From Athripsodes cinereus (lineage: Eukaryota; Arthropoda; Insecta; Trichoptera; Leptoceridae): a DNA stretch of 64,000 bases. This document shows, in pieces, positions 25,601 through 35,077 of the stretch (position 1 is the stretch's first letter; each line of letters begins with the position of its first letter). The stretch lies in NCBI GenBank assembly GCA_947579605.1, contig OX388320.1:2976001-3040000 (forward strand), written 5' to 3'. The notes beneath the pieces were generated by a model. The model was given only the letters and a program-made list of their open reading frames with translations. It ran no database searches and was not told where the DNA came from. Made by a program: the position numbers and the translations under genes.

Positions 25601-28600
25601 TTTTTTTATTTCGTTACATACATTTTTGTTTTCAAAAATCCGGTCATCACGATGTATATGGTTACGAGGAAAGTATGAGTGAAAATAGATAAATAAATAA
25701 CTAAATTTTACTGACGTATCAAGGCAGTACATAAACATATTTTACGATACATGAAATATCACAAAAAGTAATTTTTTCTAGCCAATTCCGAGATATTTAA
25801 TTAAATATGTATATCATTGAAGGCTTTTAACAGACTCGCAACGAAAATACGTTTACAAAGTAAAATATATGTGAGTACTTCCTGTAAAGTTCAACTTATG
25901 ATTGCGTTTTTTATTACTTTATTTATTATTTATGGATCATACAGTTATAACAACAAATATAACAATTAATTACCACAATGAGCAAACCAATCAAAATCCC
26001 TTCTTTACCAACTAATAAACAGAAATTTGAGGTACTTTATTTAACAAAAAGATGAAAAAAGAAAAAATGTTAAAGCATTGTATAAAAAATGTAAGAAAAA
26101 TATAAAAACACATATTGGTGGTAATACAGTACACACCATAATTTTTTATTCAAAATACACAAATATTCATTAATTTTGTAACCTTCAATACCCGTCTTAG
26201 TAATAAGAACCAAATATTGTCCTTATTCATTCATACAATATTGTATGTAAGAGTACTACCATGTTTGGATATAAGATAGATATGTCATATTATTATACGT
26301 AGTGATAGTATCTATGTATGTATGGACAGTTTGTCTGAAACGATTGGTTATTCTCATCACGAAACTAATATAAAACTTGTAAGGATTGCGATACATGTGA
26401 AGAAGTTACTTCAATATAATATAACAATCTTATGCGATGTACATATTATTATAATATCTTCGACTCACATGATATTAAGGTTTATAGGGCAATGGATATA
26501 CCACCATCTTATCTACCACCATATTTTCTATACGCATGTTAATAGTAATATTGTTTTAATCTCTCGTTATTCGCAAAAATTATATTCATAATATATGTAT
26601 ATAGAACTTGTCTAGAGTAAGTATTAGATGAATCTATTATTGTTTATAAGTAAAATTAGGAATATTTGTAATTCTATTCCGTACACAAGTTTAATTCTTT
26701 AAATAGGATAGTAAATAGGTAATATAATTTTTAATGTACTTTTAAGTAAATGTATAATATATGTGTAGGTATTGTTGTTATGTTTTAAAATAAAATAATA
26801 ATAAATAAAAAACACTGTGACCAGTCAAATGTCTTGGAAGATTTTACGGTTTAAAATAATCATGAGTGGTTACCAAAAATCGTTGACCGATAAATTTTAT
26901 TGCACCACCTGTTACAGGAAAGACGTAGTAAAATATTTTTTCATCATATTTTCATTGTGATTCGCTTGTCAGAAAACAGCTACTGCTAAGATAATTGGAG
27001 GCTGCGGGAGATGGCAAAAAGCCGGCGGGCCACACCAGAACAAGCTGGCAAGTGAGTGACCTGGAAGCAGCAATAAACAGGGATCTCTGAAGTACTTTTA
27101 TGTTTATTTATTTCAAAATATTTAACTCATTTTTAAAATGATATTTCAAATTTATTTATTCCAAAAAGAATACATATATAAAATAAAATACTGTAATATT
27201 AATGTATAATCATAAATTTCGATTGGAGAACCATGTCTACACAATGCAACATTGTGCAAAATCTAATCGGAAGAAGTGAGGAAGGCGGAGAATGGTGGAA
27301 ATGGTGAACGTTGTCCATGGACACCTAAAGTTATCACTTAAGCCAGCCTAGAGCCTATTCGTAAGCGTCGGGACGCCTTTCTTACTTCTTCCGATTAGAT
27401 TTTACACAATGTTGCATTGTTTAGACATGGTTCTCCAATCGAGATTTCTGATTAGTTTTGTCATCTGCACCCAAATCCGGTAACAATAAAAAATTAGTAA
27501 AAAATATTCTAAACATTAATATCTAAGCTAAGTACCTACTATGTATTAAATATTGAGTTTTAGGTTTAACTTATTATAAGATCGACCGATAGATTTGTGA
27601 AATACTCTCGCTGCGTGAGATAAACATTCTGTGGTATATTTATACCTACACTTGTGGGTAACAGTTAGTAGATAACGTTACATCATAATAGGAATGTGTT
27701 AATAGGTACTACATAACTCAATAATAATTAACACAAGACGCTTTAAAAAATCTCACAGATATACTTACTAACACTCGTAATATGGGAGTAGGTATGTAAT
27801 TAATAAAGCAACACTTTTATAGCACGCAACATATATTACTGACGACGAACGGACGGATAAAGAAAACAATATGTAAGTAGCAATACCATAACATTTTGCT
27901 AATTTGACATAATAACCAGTGAAAAGTAGCAGTTTGATTTTAATTCTCGGCAAAGAAAACATTTAAAATGGGTAAAAGTAATTTCTGATTTGATGACTTT
28001 TTTTAATTGCGCTAAAAAAGTGTAACCACAAACTCATTAAAATAATGAGTCTAGTTTCTTTTTATGCTTGAATTTGTTGTTTAAAGCAAACCACAAATCA
28101 ATACTGAAAAATTGATATAATTTTTGCGGCCAAATCGACTTTTTTTACTTTGAATACACACATTTGATTAAATTTTGTACATTTTAAATTTGCATACCAG
28201 GAAAGCTGGTCTCTGCCTGTTCTCTCAAGAGAAGAGTCAAAGGGCATTTCATTGATTGAATTGATATGTCAATCTTACTTTTATATTTACTATACTATTT
28301 CCTCATGCCGCGTACCAAGTAGGGTAGGCAGAGAGAACGGAAAGCCATGTAGATCTGTCCCTACATACTTCTTTCGCCTCCTCTACATTCCTGCAATCTC
28401 TCATGCACGCACGTCGATTTTTCTTACTCAACACACGGCCATCCTTGAGAATTTGAACTACATGATCAAGCCACGTAGTTCTTGGACGCCCGCGCTTCCT
28501 CACACCTCTTCTTTCAGACAAGCATAAATCCTTTTTGTCATTCTTTCCCCTTCCATTCGTTCCACATAACCAAACCGTCCCAATTTATTTTACTTTTATT

Positions 28601-31600
28601 TATTTATTAATTGTTGAAGGGTGTTTGTATTATTTATTTATTAATTTATTTATTTTATTCTTCACTGTACATTGGTTACAATATTACAAAATAAAACAGT
28701 GTCATAAAAATAACAGTTATACATTCAATGTACAGAGGGCGAGCTAATCGCTAAAATGCGACGTCTTCCAACTAACCCGGTTATTAAAAAAACTTTAATG
28801 TTTATAAGAAGAAATTTTGTATTGAAATTTACAAAATATCGATTAATAAACAAACCTTATTGATAAATAGTATTTTTCTACGAAGCACGTATCGAGTAAG
28901 ATGGCAACTGTGACTTATGTAATATGTATATCGAGTTAAAAGTATTAAAACTATTTCGTTACAGCGATTGAAAGAAGATAAAAACGTGAGAAGATTATTA
29001 GTACATACATAGTAAATACCATAATGTGTACCATATACCTATGTAATAGTAATAAAGTATATAGATAAGAGTTACATTTATAATAATCCATAGGCTAGTT
29101 TTTTTATGTACGGTACCTACAGATAATAATTATGATGTACTAGGCTTCATATTCCGGGTACTGCTGAACACAATGTCTATTAAATTCAAGTAAATATATT
29201 AACTCTAATATTTGTACACTCACAGAGTGAAAATTCATGATTATAAATATCAATATTAATAAACACAGTTAGTTTTTCACTACTTTTTCTAATAAAACTC
29301 GAGCGCTTTAGTCAAAAGCTCAGTTTGACATTTTCTAGAAGACTGATTAGAAAAAATATAAATCTAAGTTAAGAAGGAGGAATAGGAGGGGTGGGATAGT
29401 AGTGGAAGGAGTAGGTGTGATCAAGGGCTTTAATAATGGATTAATCTATCTTTTCTATCACTGCATCTCCCAAGAGTGGAGCAGTCAGTAAACTAACTAC
29501 TGCATGTAATGAATTTACAGATCTTCCTCTAGAAGTAAAAAAAATCGTAACGAGAGGCACATTTTACGGCTATATTGAAGATGTTAAACGCGTTATACTT
29601 GGGTACCTACCTAAGATGAACTGATGTCTGTTGATTTATATTGTTAAAGGCTTTGCCGTTTATGAGATGAAATAAATTAATAAAAGTGATGTTTTACAAA
29701 TATCTGCCTTTTTAAGGATACTCGAAGATTTTAAGAAAAAAATTATAGAACATTTTATAAAACAAAACTATTCCAATTAATGGTTTTGTAAGCGAAAGCT
29801 CGAATAAAAATCAAACAATATGAAATCTGTGTGCTTTTTAAGAATTGAGGAAGCTTTTGAAATCGGCGTCAGTACAAATGTACCAACAAACAAACTTAAT
29901 AATAATATGTAATCAATGCTATTATTAACAAACTATGTATAATCTACTATTTGAATTCATCAGGTATTTAGCGCAGTTATGTAACTAGCAACATAGATAC
30001 AATGATGGATTAAATAACATATTATAATAAAGTAATATAATTTCCACATAGTTTGTATTATAATTGGAGTAATTAAATAATTATAGACATTAATCATTAC
30101 CATATTAGGCAGAGTGTAGTGAACTGCATCTAATTGAAAATTGACTGAGATAATATGAATTCAATACAAAGCGGATAAGTATGTTATGCAACTATCAAAT
30201 TATTTTATGAAAAAATTTATATGATTTTTTTTACATAGCACATTATTTATATACCTACTACTTTTAAATCCGACATCGCTTATGGGGTGTTCACATTTGG
30301 CGAATATCGCCAGCCGAATTTCAAAATATAACGCCAGGCGAAAAAACAAAATTCGCCGTACACCCATTGATCGTCACACCTGTTCACACAAGTCCACCGA
30401 TATAGAAACGATCTGTCAGATGCGCTTTGATTTTGACACTGTTTTCAAAATGGCGTCGAGATGGAGATCGCGAAGTGTTTATTTTTAGTCGAAAATGTTA
30501 TAGTAGAGGTTATAAAGCGCCTTTTAATTAAGGAAACAAACGCCACAAACCAACAAAAAAGATAACAGCTGTCACGAAGCGGGAAACATTATAAAATTTA
30601 TAGGTTATAAAGCTTTTACCATAGACACAAACGCCGCGCATATCTGCGCATGTGCAAATCGTTCGATCGCCCGAGAAAGTTGGAAGGTGGTCAACTCGAG
30701 ACGATATCGTTTCTACTGGTTTTTATCGTTTCAGACTAGCTGTCATTTTGTTCACACGGTTCAAATGGCTGGCGATATTTTGGTGCCCTAGCGATATTCG
30801 CCAAAGTGAGAACACCACATTAGAGAGTAATTGCCGTCATAAACTATCGATAAATCTTTAATTTTAATTTTTTTTAACCAACTGTTGTCAATTTTGGATA
30901 CTATAAGAGAAACAATATCACGAATAAGTTATATAGATAAAAAAAAATATCAAGAACTGGACAGTCGATATTATAGTCACGAAATAAATTTAAAATACTT
31001 ATATGTAACATTTCAGTTCGTAAATATCACAATACCGGCATCATACGTCTACTGTTGACTACATGAGTCATATAATTGTATGGAGGTAATATAATTATGT
31101 ATTAATGATGATAGAGCACTCATTTGAAGTGCTTAAAACAGAAATTATCATGACAGAATACTGAAAAATATGTTAGTACACAAATGCATTAATGCCGGCC
31201 TTGGTAATTTACCAAGTGCAATGACTTTAATATAGGTATAGACCTTGCATAAATGAGGTCCTAGGTTCGATGAAAAGATTTTCAAAAAAATCCATATGCT
31301 TTATGTAATATCTAACCAACTTATTTATTTCAACATTATATGTTTTTTATTTTGTTTCTACCTTTAAGATATCTGTTACTTGTGTATTATTATATCATTC
31401 AATATTTAAAATTGTAATTTTTACGTAAAAAGGCAATTTTGTCATCATTCATGTCAAATATGGTGTTGTCTCTAGTAAAAATAATGAACAATACTACCAG
31501 TAATCATTTACTGTATGAAATTTCTCAGAATATCAAAACTACAGCAAAAAAGAGGTAGGTATGTAAAGAAATTAGATTTTTGAGTGAGTGCATTAATCTG

Positions 31601-32279
31601 GCCACCATCAGTATCTACTATATTCTGGGATACTAAAGATAGATTAAATTAGACTTGTCGGCATATTTAGGGATACTAAGATGCTTACAATACATATAGT
31701 ATTGGCGAAAAAAATCGGGTTTAAAAAACAACGTAGTAGAAATATAACTGTGTTTTTGTATTTTATTTTAAAATTATTAATTGAATTTATTTATCTTCTG
31801 TTTCTTAAAAACTACTACAACACAAATAAGATAATTATTTAATATGTATCATCAACTAAGTGACTCATCCTAAATATCTTAATTTTTGTTACACGGAGAG
31901 GACGAATAACACATTAGTTACATACAGTTAGCTCACTGGCTGTCCCATTTGTAGGATATGTCATGATGATGTGTGTAGACTGCTTTCAAAATCATTTCTG
32001 TAAAGAAATGATTTAATATAAAACTGTTGATCGTTTGGTTTCTTAATTTATTGTTATATTATTTTATAATATGTAATTGTTACTGTTGCACTTGTACGTG
32101 TTATGCATACCTATATATGTCAACATGTAATAGGCTTATGCCGTGAGTTTTGTAAAATAAGAAAGTAAATAAATATACATTATAATCTTTTATTTTTTAC
32201 TCTTACTTACTTTATACTGCAACCTCTTATCCCGTGTTGTGGTATCCTTCTCGTCGGTCCTCGGTGAGGAGGACACCAT
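13499..32279 (-). CDS. sdt: Stardust, PALS1/MPP5-type MAGUK polarity scaffold (13 coding exons)
   Basis: In Drosophila, Stardust is the scaffold that binds the Crumbs C-terminus and joins it to Patj, Lin-7 and Par-6 at the apical membrane of epithelia and photoreceptors. Thirteen minus-strand exons (listed separately) join with GT/AG borders and matching phases into 702 residues, close to vertebrate PALS1 (about 675). Domains by residue: conserved N-terminal region about 24-103, L27N about 104-165, L27C about 170-228, PDZ about 267-347, SH3 about 362-428, basic hook 455-470, guanylate-kinase-like about 500-700. The GK P-loop reads GPPNIGR and lacks the catalytic lysine, as expected for a MAGUK. 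An in-frame TGA lies eight codons before the ATG. Longer isoforms from other upstream exons, known in Drosophila, were not found here. Confidence 0.93.
13965..14828 (-). pseudogene. 5'-truncated LINE reverse transcriptase in the last sdt intron
   Basis: An open frame of 287 codons in the same direction as sdt. It begins inside the RT at a degraded catalytic box ([11 protein letters not shown] instead of YADD or FADD). It continues through [18 protein letters not shown], the thumb-like [10 protein letters not shown] region, [19 protein letters not shown] and [14 protein letters not shown]. The end matches the fragments at 28303-28521 (-), 24806-25020 (+) and 44411-44510 (+), so these are one LINE family. 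The fragment is uninterrupted but lacks endonuclease and most of RT, so it is not autonomous. Confidence 0.82.
15224..15405 (-). CDS. sdt: sdt coding exon 12, GK-like domain
   Basis: Residues 582-642. [20 protein letters not shown] then [17 protein letters not shown] and [10 protein letters not shown] are strongly PALS1-like. Acceptor TTTTCAG, donor AAA|GTAAGT, phase 0. Confidence 0.95.
15600..15905 (+). mobile_element. LINE 3' end relic in sdt intron 11
   Basis: Holds a degraded coding tail followed by a conserved end (GACACCCTTGAAGTCACATT then AATGGCGCTTTACAAATTGT). The same end recurs at about 51375-51430. Orientation is opposite to sdt. Confidence 0.5.
16164..16295 (-). CDS. sdt: sdt coding exon 11, GK-like domain
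   Basis: Residues 538-581 plus one base. [20 protein letters not shown] is the GMP-binding-like region, followed by [13 protein letters not shown]. Acceptor TTTCCAG, donor GTAAAG. Confidence 0.95.
16561..16725 (-). CDS. sdt: sdt coding exon 10, start of GK-like domain
   Basis: Residues 483-537 plus one base. [20 protein letters not shown] leads into the degenerate P-loop [14 protein letters not shown] and then SSRFAAAVP. The missing P-loop lysine agrees with a non-catalytic GK. Acceptor TTCCAG, donor GTAAGT. Confidence 0.94.
17113..17276 (-). CDS. sdt: sdt coding exon 9, hook region
   Basis: Residues 428-482 plus one base. The basic cluster [12 protein letters not shown] lies in the hook between SH3 and GK, a protein-binding surface in MAGUKs. 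Acceptor TTTCCAG, donor GTATAC. Confidence 0.92.
17448..17475. repeat. Relic end of the 5400-type MITE
   Basis: ATTGAAACAAGTGTTTTG matches the terminal repeat of the MITE at 5400-5541. No matching opposite end was found. Confidence 0.4.
17709..17765 (-). mobile_element. 3' tail of the 39.8-kb LINE family
   Basis: The complement reads ACATGTAAAAGGCTCTGCCG followed by AAATAAATAAAT, the terminal signature of the intact LINE at 44041-44109. Lies in sdt intron 8, same strand as the gene. Confidence 0.6.
18073..18205 (-). CDS. sdt: sdt coding exon 8, second half of SH3
   Basis: Residues 384-427 plus two bases. [20 protein letters not shown] followed by [20 protein letters not shown] is a near-signature PALS1-type SH3 core. 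A different frame is open across the exon and intron but has no similarity. Acceptor TTGCAG, donor GTATGT. Confidence 0.95.
18581..18797 (-). CDS. sdt: sdt coding exon 7, end of PDZ and first half of SH3
   Basis: Residues 312-383 plus one base. [20 protein letters not shown] and TLTFLVVP close the PDZ domain. [20 protein letters not shown] opens the SH3, with an IPC-EL segment also found in PALS1. Donor GTGAAT. Confidence 0.95.
19253..19350 (-). CDS. sdt: sdt coding exon 6, PDZ core
   Basis: Residues 279-311. [20 protein letters not shown] and [11 protein letters not shown] form the central PDZ strands and helix. Acceptor ATTCCAG, donor GAG|GTAAAC, phase 0. Confidence 0.94.
20268..20412 (-). 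CDS. sdt: sdt coding exon 5, linker and start of PDZ
   Basis: Residues 231-278 plus one base. A linker is followed by [15 protein letters not shown], the first PDZ strand and carboxylate-binding loop. In this family the loop is atypical (EPLG rather than GLGF). Acceptor TTTTCCAG, donor GTAACA. Confidence 0.92.
20961..21130 (-). repeat. Repeat D, inverted copy in sdt intron 4
   Basis: About 170 bp; its complement runs from GAAGAGAGAG through GATTCCCATGACGACGGTTT, CCTGCCCAATGGCTCGCCCA and ACGACTCCTGAGATACCTGG to CTCTCTTC. It matches the plus-strand copy at 21891-22053 nearly along its whole length. No coding potential; possibly a SINE or MITE. Confidence 0.75.
21200..21367 (-). CDS. sdt: sdt coding exon 4, L27C domain
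   Basis: Residues 175-230, including [16 protein letters not shown] and [16 protein letters not shown], the second L27 (Lin-7 binding in PALS1). It is 168 nt with both borders in phase 0, so skipping it would keep the frame and remove most of L27C. Inverted copies of one repeat lie on either side (20961-21130 and 21891-22053). Confidence 0.92.
21440..21866 (+). mobile_element. GC-rich LINE 3' end in sdt intron 3
   Basis: A block far richer in GC than its surroundings (GGCCGGGTTCACCCCCGCCT, GGGAGAGTCTTAGGGTTGG) runs into an AT-rich tail with poly-T and TTCAATAAAATAAAC. It looks like the 3' UTR of an R1/Jockey-like lepidopteran LINE. The family name is not certain and no ORF is preserved. Confidence 0.5.
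21891..22053 (+). repeat. Repeat D, direct copy in sdt intron 3
   Basis: Contains GATTCCCACGACGGCGGTTT, CCTGCCCAATGGCCCGCCCG, GGATAAATAGGAGTCTATGA and ends GGTGGGTCTCTCTTC. It pairs in inverted orientation with 20961-21130 across exon 4. A diverged third copy follows at 22190-22335 and a fourth is at 38276-38420. Confidence 0.75.
22190..22335 (+). repeat. Repeat D, diverged copy
   Basis: Shares the order GACATCGAAGGAGTGTAGTC, GGACAAGATT, CAGATAAATGGAAGTC, GACATCTGCGG and GGTGGGTCTCTGTC with the better copy at 21891-22053. Confidence 0.5.
22355..22455 (+). mobile_element. Repeat C fragment in sdt intron 3
   Basis: GCATGTAATAAAAACTGCCC, CTTCGTACCAGAAAAATTAA, GACATTCAGGACGGGTAGCA and CCTCATTGCTGAATCTAAGA match the central part of repeat C, as at 48735-48830. 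Confidence 0.6.
22503..22714 (-). CDS. sdt: sdt coding exon 3, L27N domain
   Basis: Residues 104-174. [16 protein letters not shown] is the first L27 helix, the part that in PALS1 pairs with Patj. The Ala/Arg-rich middle (about residues 120-155) is unusually GC-rich for this window. Acceptor TTTCAG; donor GAT|GTGAGA, phase 0. Confidence 0.92.
23985..24065 (-). mobile_element. LINE/SINE tail fragment (908-1050 family, diverged)
   Basis: The complement contains AGTTGAAAGAGATCCCGCCT, TTTGCGATAAATTCGCC and TGTACAGTAAAG, matching the order of the tail near 49141-49235. Confidence 0.5.
24077..24251. repeat. Long hairpin (foldback MITE), ~83-bp arms
   Basis: The left arm starts GGCCTAGTCAAAACACATTT and the right arm ends with its complement, AAATGTGTTTTGACTACGGCC. 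The middle (TTCGTTCGAATGTAGACGAC, GAACGTGTCAATTTTCG) pairs almost without mismatch. Only about eight bases lie between the arms. It sits in sdt intron 2 and would be transcribed as a long stem. Confidence 0.85.
24806..25020 (+). pseudogene. LINE C-terminal relic (RRRGRPR family), antisense in sdt intron 2
   Basis: [20 protein letters not shown] is readable, followed by frameshifted remains of VLSK-N-RACM and [11 protein letters not shown]. Same family as 13965-14828 and closest to 28303-28521. Broken by indels and stops. Confidence 0.7.
25292..25532 (-). CDS. sdt: sdt coding exon 2, conserved N-terminal region
   Basis: Residues 24-103 plus one base. Begins [20 protein letters not shown], a charged helical stretch, followed by [14 protein letters not shown], which matches the Stardust/PALS1 N-terminal conserved region bound by Par-6 in the known proteins. 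The acidic end ([17 protein letters not shown]) leads into L27. Acceptor TTTTCAG, donor GTGAGT. Confidence 0.93.
25535..27215. other. AT-rich part of sdt intron 1, nothing firm
   Basis: No recognisable exon or bounded repeat. A short GC-richer patch at 26998-27090 may be a degraded LINE segment, but I could not assign it. Confidence 0.4.
27220..27441. mobile_element. MITE with ~65-bp inverted repeats
   Basis: Starts CGATTGGAGAACCATGTCTA and ends with the complement (TAGACATGGTTCTCCAATCG). The arms continue through CACAATGCAACATTGTG and AATCTAATCGGAAGAAGT. AAATTT-like bases flank both ends but no exact target duplication is certain. A half copy is at 53705-53775. Confidence 0.8.
28303..28521 (-). 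pseudogene. LINE C-terminal relic (RRRGRPR family) in sdt intron 1
   Basis: An open frame of 72 codons with [40 protein letters not shown] and [13 protein letters not shown]. It corresponds to the last quarter of the 13965-14828 fragment. It lies on the same strand as sdt. Confidence 0.8.
28640..28785 (-). mobile_element. LINE/SINE tail (908-1050 family)
   Basis: On the complement, GGTTAGTTGGAAGACGTCGC, GCGATTAGCTCGCCCTCTGT and TACATTGAATG appear in the family order. AT-rich simple sequence precedes it. Confidence 0.55.
29450..29760 (+). mobile_element. Repeat C copy with an internal LINE tail
   Basis: CACTGCATCTCCCAAGAGTG, GCAGTCAGTAAACTAACTAC and GAAGATGTTAAACGCGTTAT are repeat C motifs. 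GTTAAAGGCTTTGCCGTTTA with AAATAAATTAAT at 29641-29685 is a LINE tail. Repeat C then resumes with ATGTTTTACAAATATCTGCC and GATACTCGAAGA. Confidence 0.5.
30284..30817. mobile_element. TIR element in sdt intron 1
   Basis: The left end GGGGTGTTCACATTTGGCGA then ATATCGCCAGCC is mirrored at the right end (GGCTGGCGATATTTT … GCGATATTCGCCAAAGTGAG, AACACC). The interior is GC-richer than its surroundings and has no transposase. Superfamily not assigned; target duplication unclear. Confidence 0.7.
32099..32180 (+). mobile_element. 3' tail of the 39.8-kb LINE family, close to the exon 1 donor
   Basis: CAACATGTAATAGGCTTATGCCGTGAG then AAATAAATATAC. It ends about 30 bp from the sdt exon 1 donor at 32210, opposite in orientation to the gene. 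Confidence 0.55.
32211..32279 (-). CDS. sdt: sdt coding exon 1, start codon
   Basis: Encodes residues 1-23, beginning [12 protein letters not shown] and ending RLQYK. The ATG is at 32279-32277 in context ACAATAATGG. An in-frame TGA eight codons upstream favours this as the true start. The donor is GTAAGTAAG (phase 0). The weakest exon by similarity, but frame, donor and join to exon 2 agree. Confidence 0.75.
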
Positions 32280-33835
32280 TATTGTGGCTCCCAACAAATA
32301 TCACACAACGCCACTTCACATAATAACAGCAAACACTTCAATATACAATGTACAAGTACTTCAATCACTACATTCTATCGGAACCGGTCACTCTTAATAA
32401 TAGCACAACTTTTGTATTAAAACTCATGGTTTCAATGTGAAATTTTAATAATATCATCAACATTTAAATAGGTAACCTTTTTTAAACAAGAAAACTCACT
32501 GTTTAGTAAAATCAGAAGAAAAAATTGATATTTCAAAGTATGCAATTAGGTATTTCTTAACATATTTACCTAATACATTTAAGAAACCGGTTTAGGAAGA
32601 AAATGGTTAAATTCTATGAATATTTGTTGAACAATGTCTCATGTTTCAAGCACAGAATGAAACGTTTTAATTCCTAAGTTACGAGTCTATAACTAAACGT
32701 TTATTTTTCTAATTTATCCATAATAAACTCGGAAGTTTGTCTTGTCAAAATAATATATGTTTCTACGGAAGTTACAATTTTTTTTTTCGGTACACTTTCA
32801 TAAAATATTATTAAATTAAATTTTACTATATTTTTGAAAATGGAATATTTAGTTTGAAACTCTTATAAATGAAAAACTTAGATATGAAAACACTTGTTTA
32901 ACCTTACATTGTCGGCTCTAACTGTTCGTATCGTGTTTAAGTAGACTTGTATAAGTTTTATTTGTACTGATAAGACATTCACATAAGTTGATTCATCGTA
33001 TTATAAATACCGTATATACACCCGTACTTATAATCACGGAATACCTACTATTCAGACTCTTATGTCTGGCTAAAATTATTCTCGGGAGTCAGTTTTTCTT
33101 TTGGCACATTGTGACCATAGAACAACATCTGTCATTTAATTTATTTATTTTTGAAGAGTCGGTGAACAGTGTGAAAGACTGTCATAATTTATTATTTAAA
33201 TTCATAAATAAAATTAAAAAGACCGTGTCTTTTTTCACTTAAAATATTATATTTTTACTCTTTTTGGATTACGTCCATCCTCAGCGAAAAAAATACTTAA
33301 AACTGAAAATAGAATACTTAAAGGGAAAAATACAGTGTTTTTAATTTAATTTATCAAATTTAATAATTAAAACTTGATAAATTCAAGGCATTATGGAACA
33401 AAATTTATATTGATGAATGAAATTAAAAATTTCGGTTTTATTATGAATAAGTGAACATTAGAATAAATTATAAAATAAAGAATAGTTACTTAATTGATTT
33501 TGATACCAAAAATATCCATCATAAGTAAAATTTTCGTACGGGATAACTAAGCAACGATTAGTTATTCCTTATTTTTAAGTGCAGGTGTTGTTAGCATTAG
33601 TAATATCAAAATAATTACCTTGATAACATATGATAACACATTATAACTATAAGTAAATGCTATCATAATAAAAATATTAAAAGATAAGACAGCGATACTC
33701 ATACATAGAATCTAATAACTACATGATAATATTTGCGTATAGAAAGATTATTTTGTTTATCATCTTTATTAATCTCAAAATAAAAATCGGATATCTACCA
33801 TTACCACTCTCACCACCAATAATAGCATATCCTAA
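32280..33835. other. 5' flank of sdt coding exon 1
   Basis: Presumably contains 5' UTR and perhaps a promoter, but no TATA box or initiator can be singled out by eye. No other coding segment recognised; 32988-33242 is open but AT-rich and without motifs. Confidence 0.4.
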
Positions 33836-33839
33836 TCAA

Positions 33840-33955
33840 TAATAATTCTCAGTATATTTCAGTTTTCCTGAAGATGCCTACAAGCATAGGGGAAAACGTT
33901 CGGTTACTATAAATCTAACGTAGTGGAAATTAAAGTGCTTTTTTTCAATTTTGTT
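33840..33955 (+). mobile_element. LINE/SINE 3' end fragment
   Basis: Contains TTTTCCTGAAGATGCCTACA and GGGGAAAACGTTCGGTTACT, a CCTGAAGATG…GAAACGTT arrangement common at retrotransposon 3' ends, followed by AT-rich sequence. Confidence 0.35.
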
Positions 33956-34734
33956 TTTATTAAATTAAAATTAATAGGATATATTTATTTTGACATTTAA
34001 TATTTATGAGAAAGCTGTCCACTGAAAATAATATTCTTTTTAAATACTTTTGATCAGATTGAATGTCGAAGCCTAGTGCGTCCACTCAAATTACTTTCTC
34101 AATATAAACCATCGTTTAATTTAAAGGTGCGAGGGGTGTTCGTATAAATATAAAATTTATCGCTTTCATTGTATTTGAAGTGACGAATAATAGGTAGATA
34201 CATAATTAAAATTTAGGCATGAAATGTCAATTCTTTGAGTGCTTTTACTTCTATTTCTGATGGAAGATGCACAATACACAGAATAAAAGTAGTTTGCTTC
34301 TATAGGCATTATTATACAATTGATTAATTGGTTGAAATGAAGGAACTAGGATGCAATAATTTGCAAATAATTGGTTGTAGTTAATAGTAATAATTGTTGA
34401 TATTATATTAAATAATAATAAAAACTAAATCAATACTTCTTTGACTAAATAATTATTTTTATATCTAAGATTTTTCTATAAAGTGCACTTAAGTTGAGTG
34501 CACATTGCGAAACACTACAGCAATGTGATTATGTATTTCCTAAAGAAGCATTGCACTTTTGCACCTACATGCGGATATAGGAAATTACTGCTGCGTGAAC
34601 TACATAAGTAAACATGAACAATTATTCTTAATTTTTTAACAGCCACGTTATACCAATTTTTTAAAGAGTTTTTAATTTATGTATATAGTTCTCTCACTGA
34701 AGTTATCTCCATAATTCATAAATTCATTAACATG

Positions 34735-34985
34735 GCTCAACAATCAGCTGCCCTGAAATGGAGCTGGACCAAGAAATATTGATAGATGTACAAAAACTCC
34801 GACTCAAGGTGGACAAAGAAATTTTAGAGTGGTGACCAAGAGCAGACAGGAAAAGTGTTGGAAGGCTTCACGTTAGTTGGGCGGATGATGTAAAGGAGAT
34901 GCAAGACACTCAAAACAGAAGTAAGTTGAATGTCATATGGGCAAAGATGGTTCCAAAATAGGCTGACCAAGTAAAGGAAGGCGTA
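34735..34985 (+). pseudogene. LINE ORF2 C-terminal relic, multiply frameshifted
   Basis: Pieces in different frames read AALKWSW, then PTQGGQRNFRV, then GRLHVSWADDVKEMQ. These fit the end of an RTE-like LINE protein (…GHVAR…W-P-GKR-GRP--RW-DDV…). Several frameshifts and stops separate them. Confidence 0.55.
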
Positions 34986-35013
34986 ATTTTGCTTACCGGA
35001 CACAGAATTATTC

Positions 35014-35077
35014 TTGAAATAAATAAAACAAGCGTTTTATTCTGCTAATGATTTAATCGCTTGTTTTATTTATTTCG
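35014..35077. repeat. Perfect 19-bp inverted repeat
   Basis: GAAATAAATAAAACAAGCG at 35014 and its exact complement at 35059-35077, with a 26-base loop. Directly follows the LINE relic. Confidence 0.85.
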
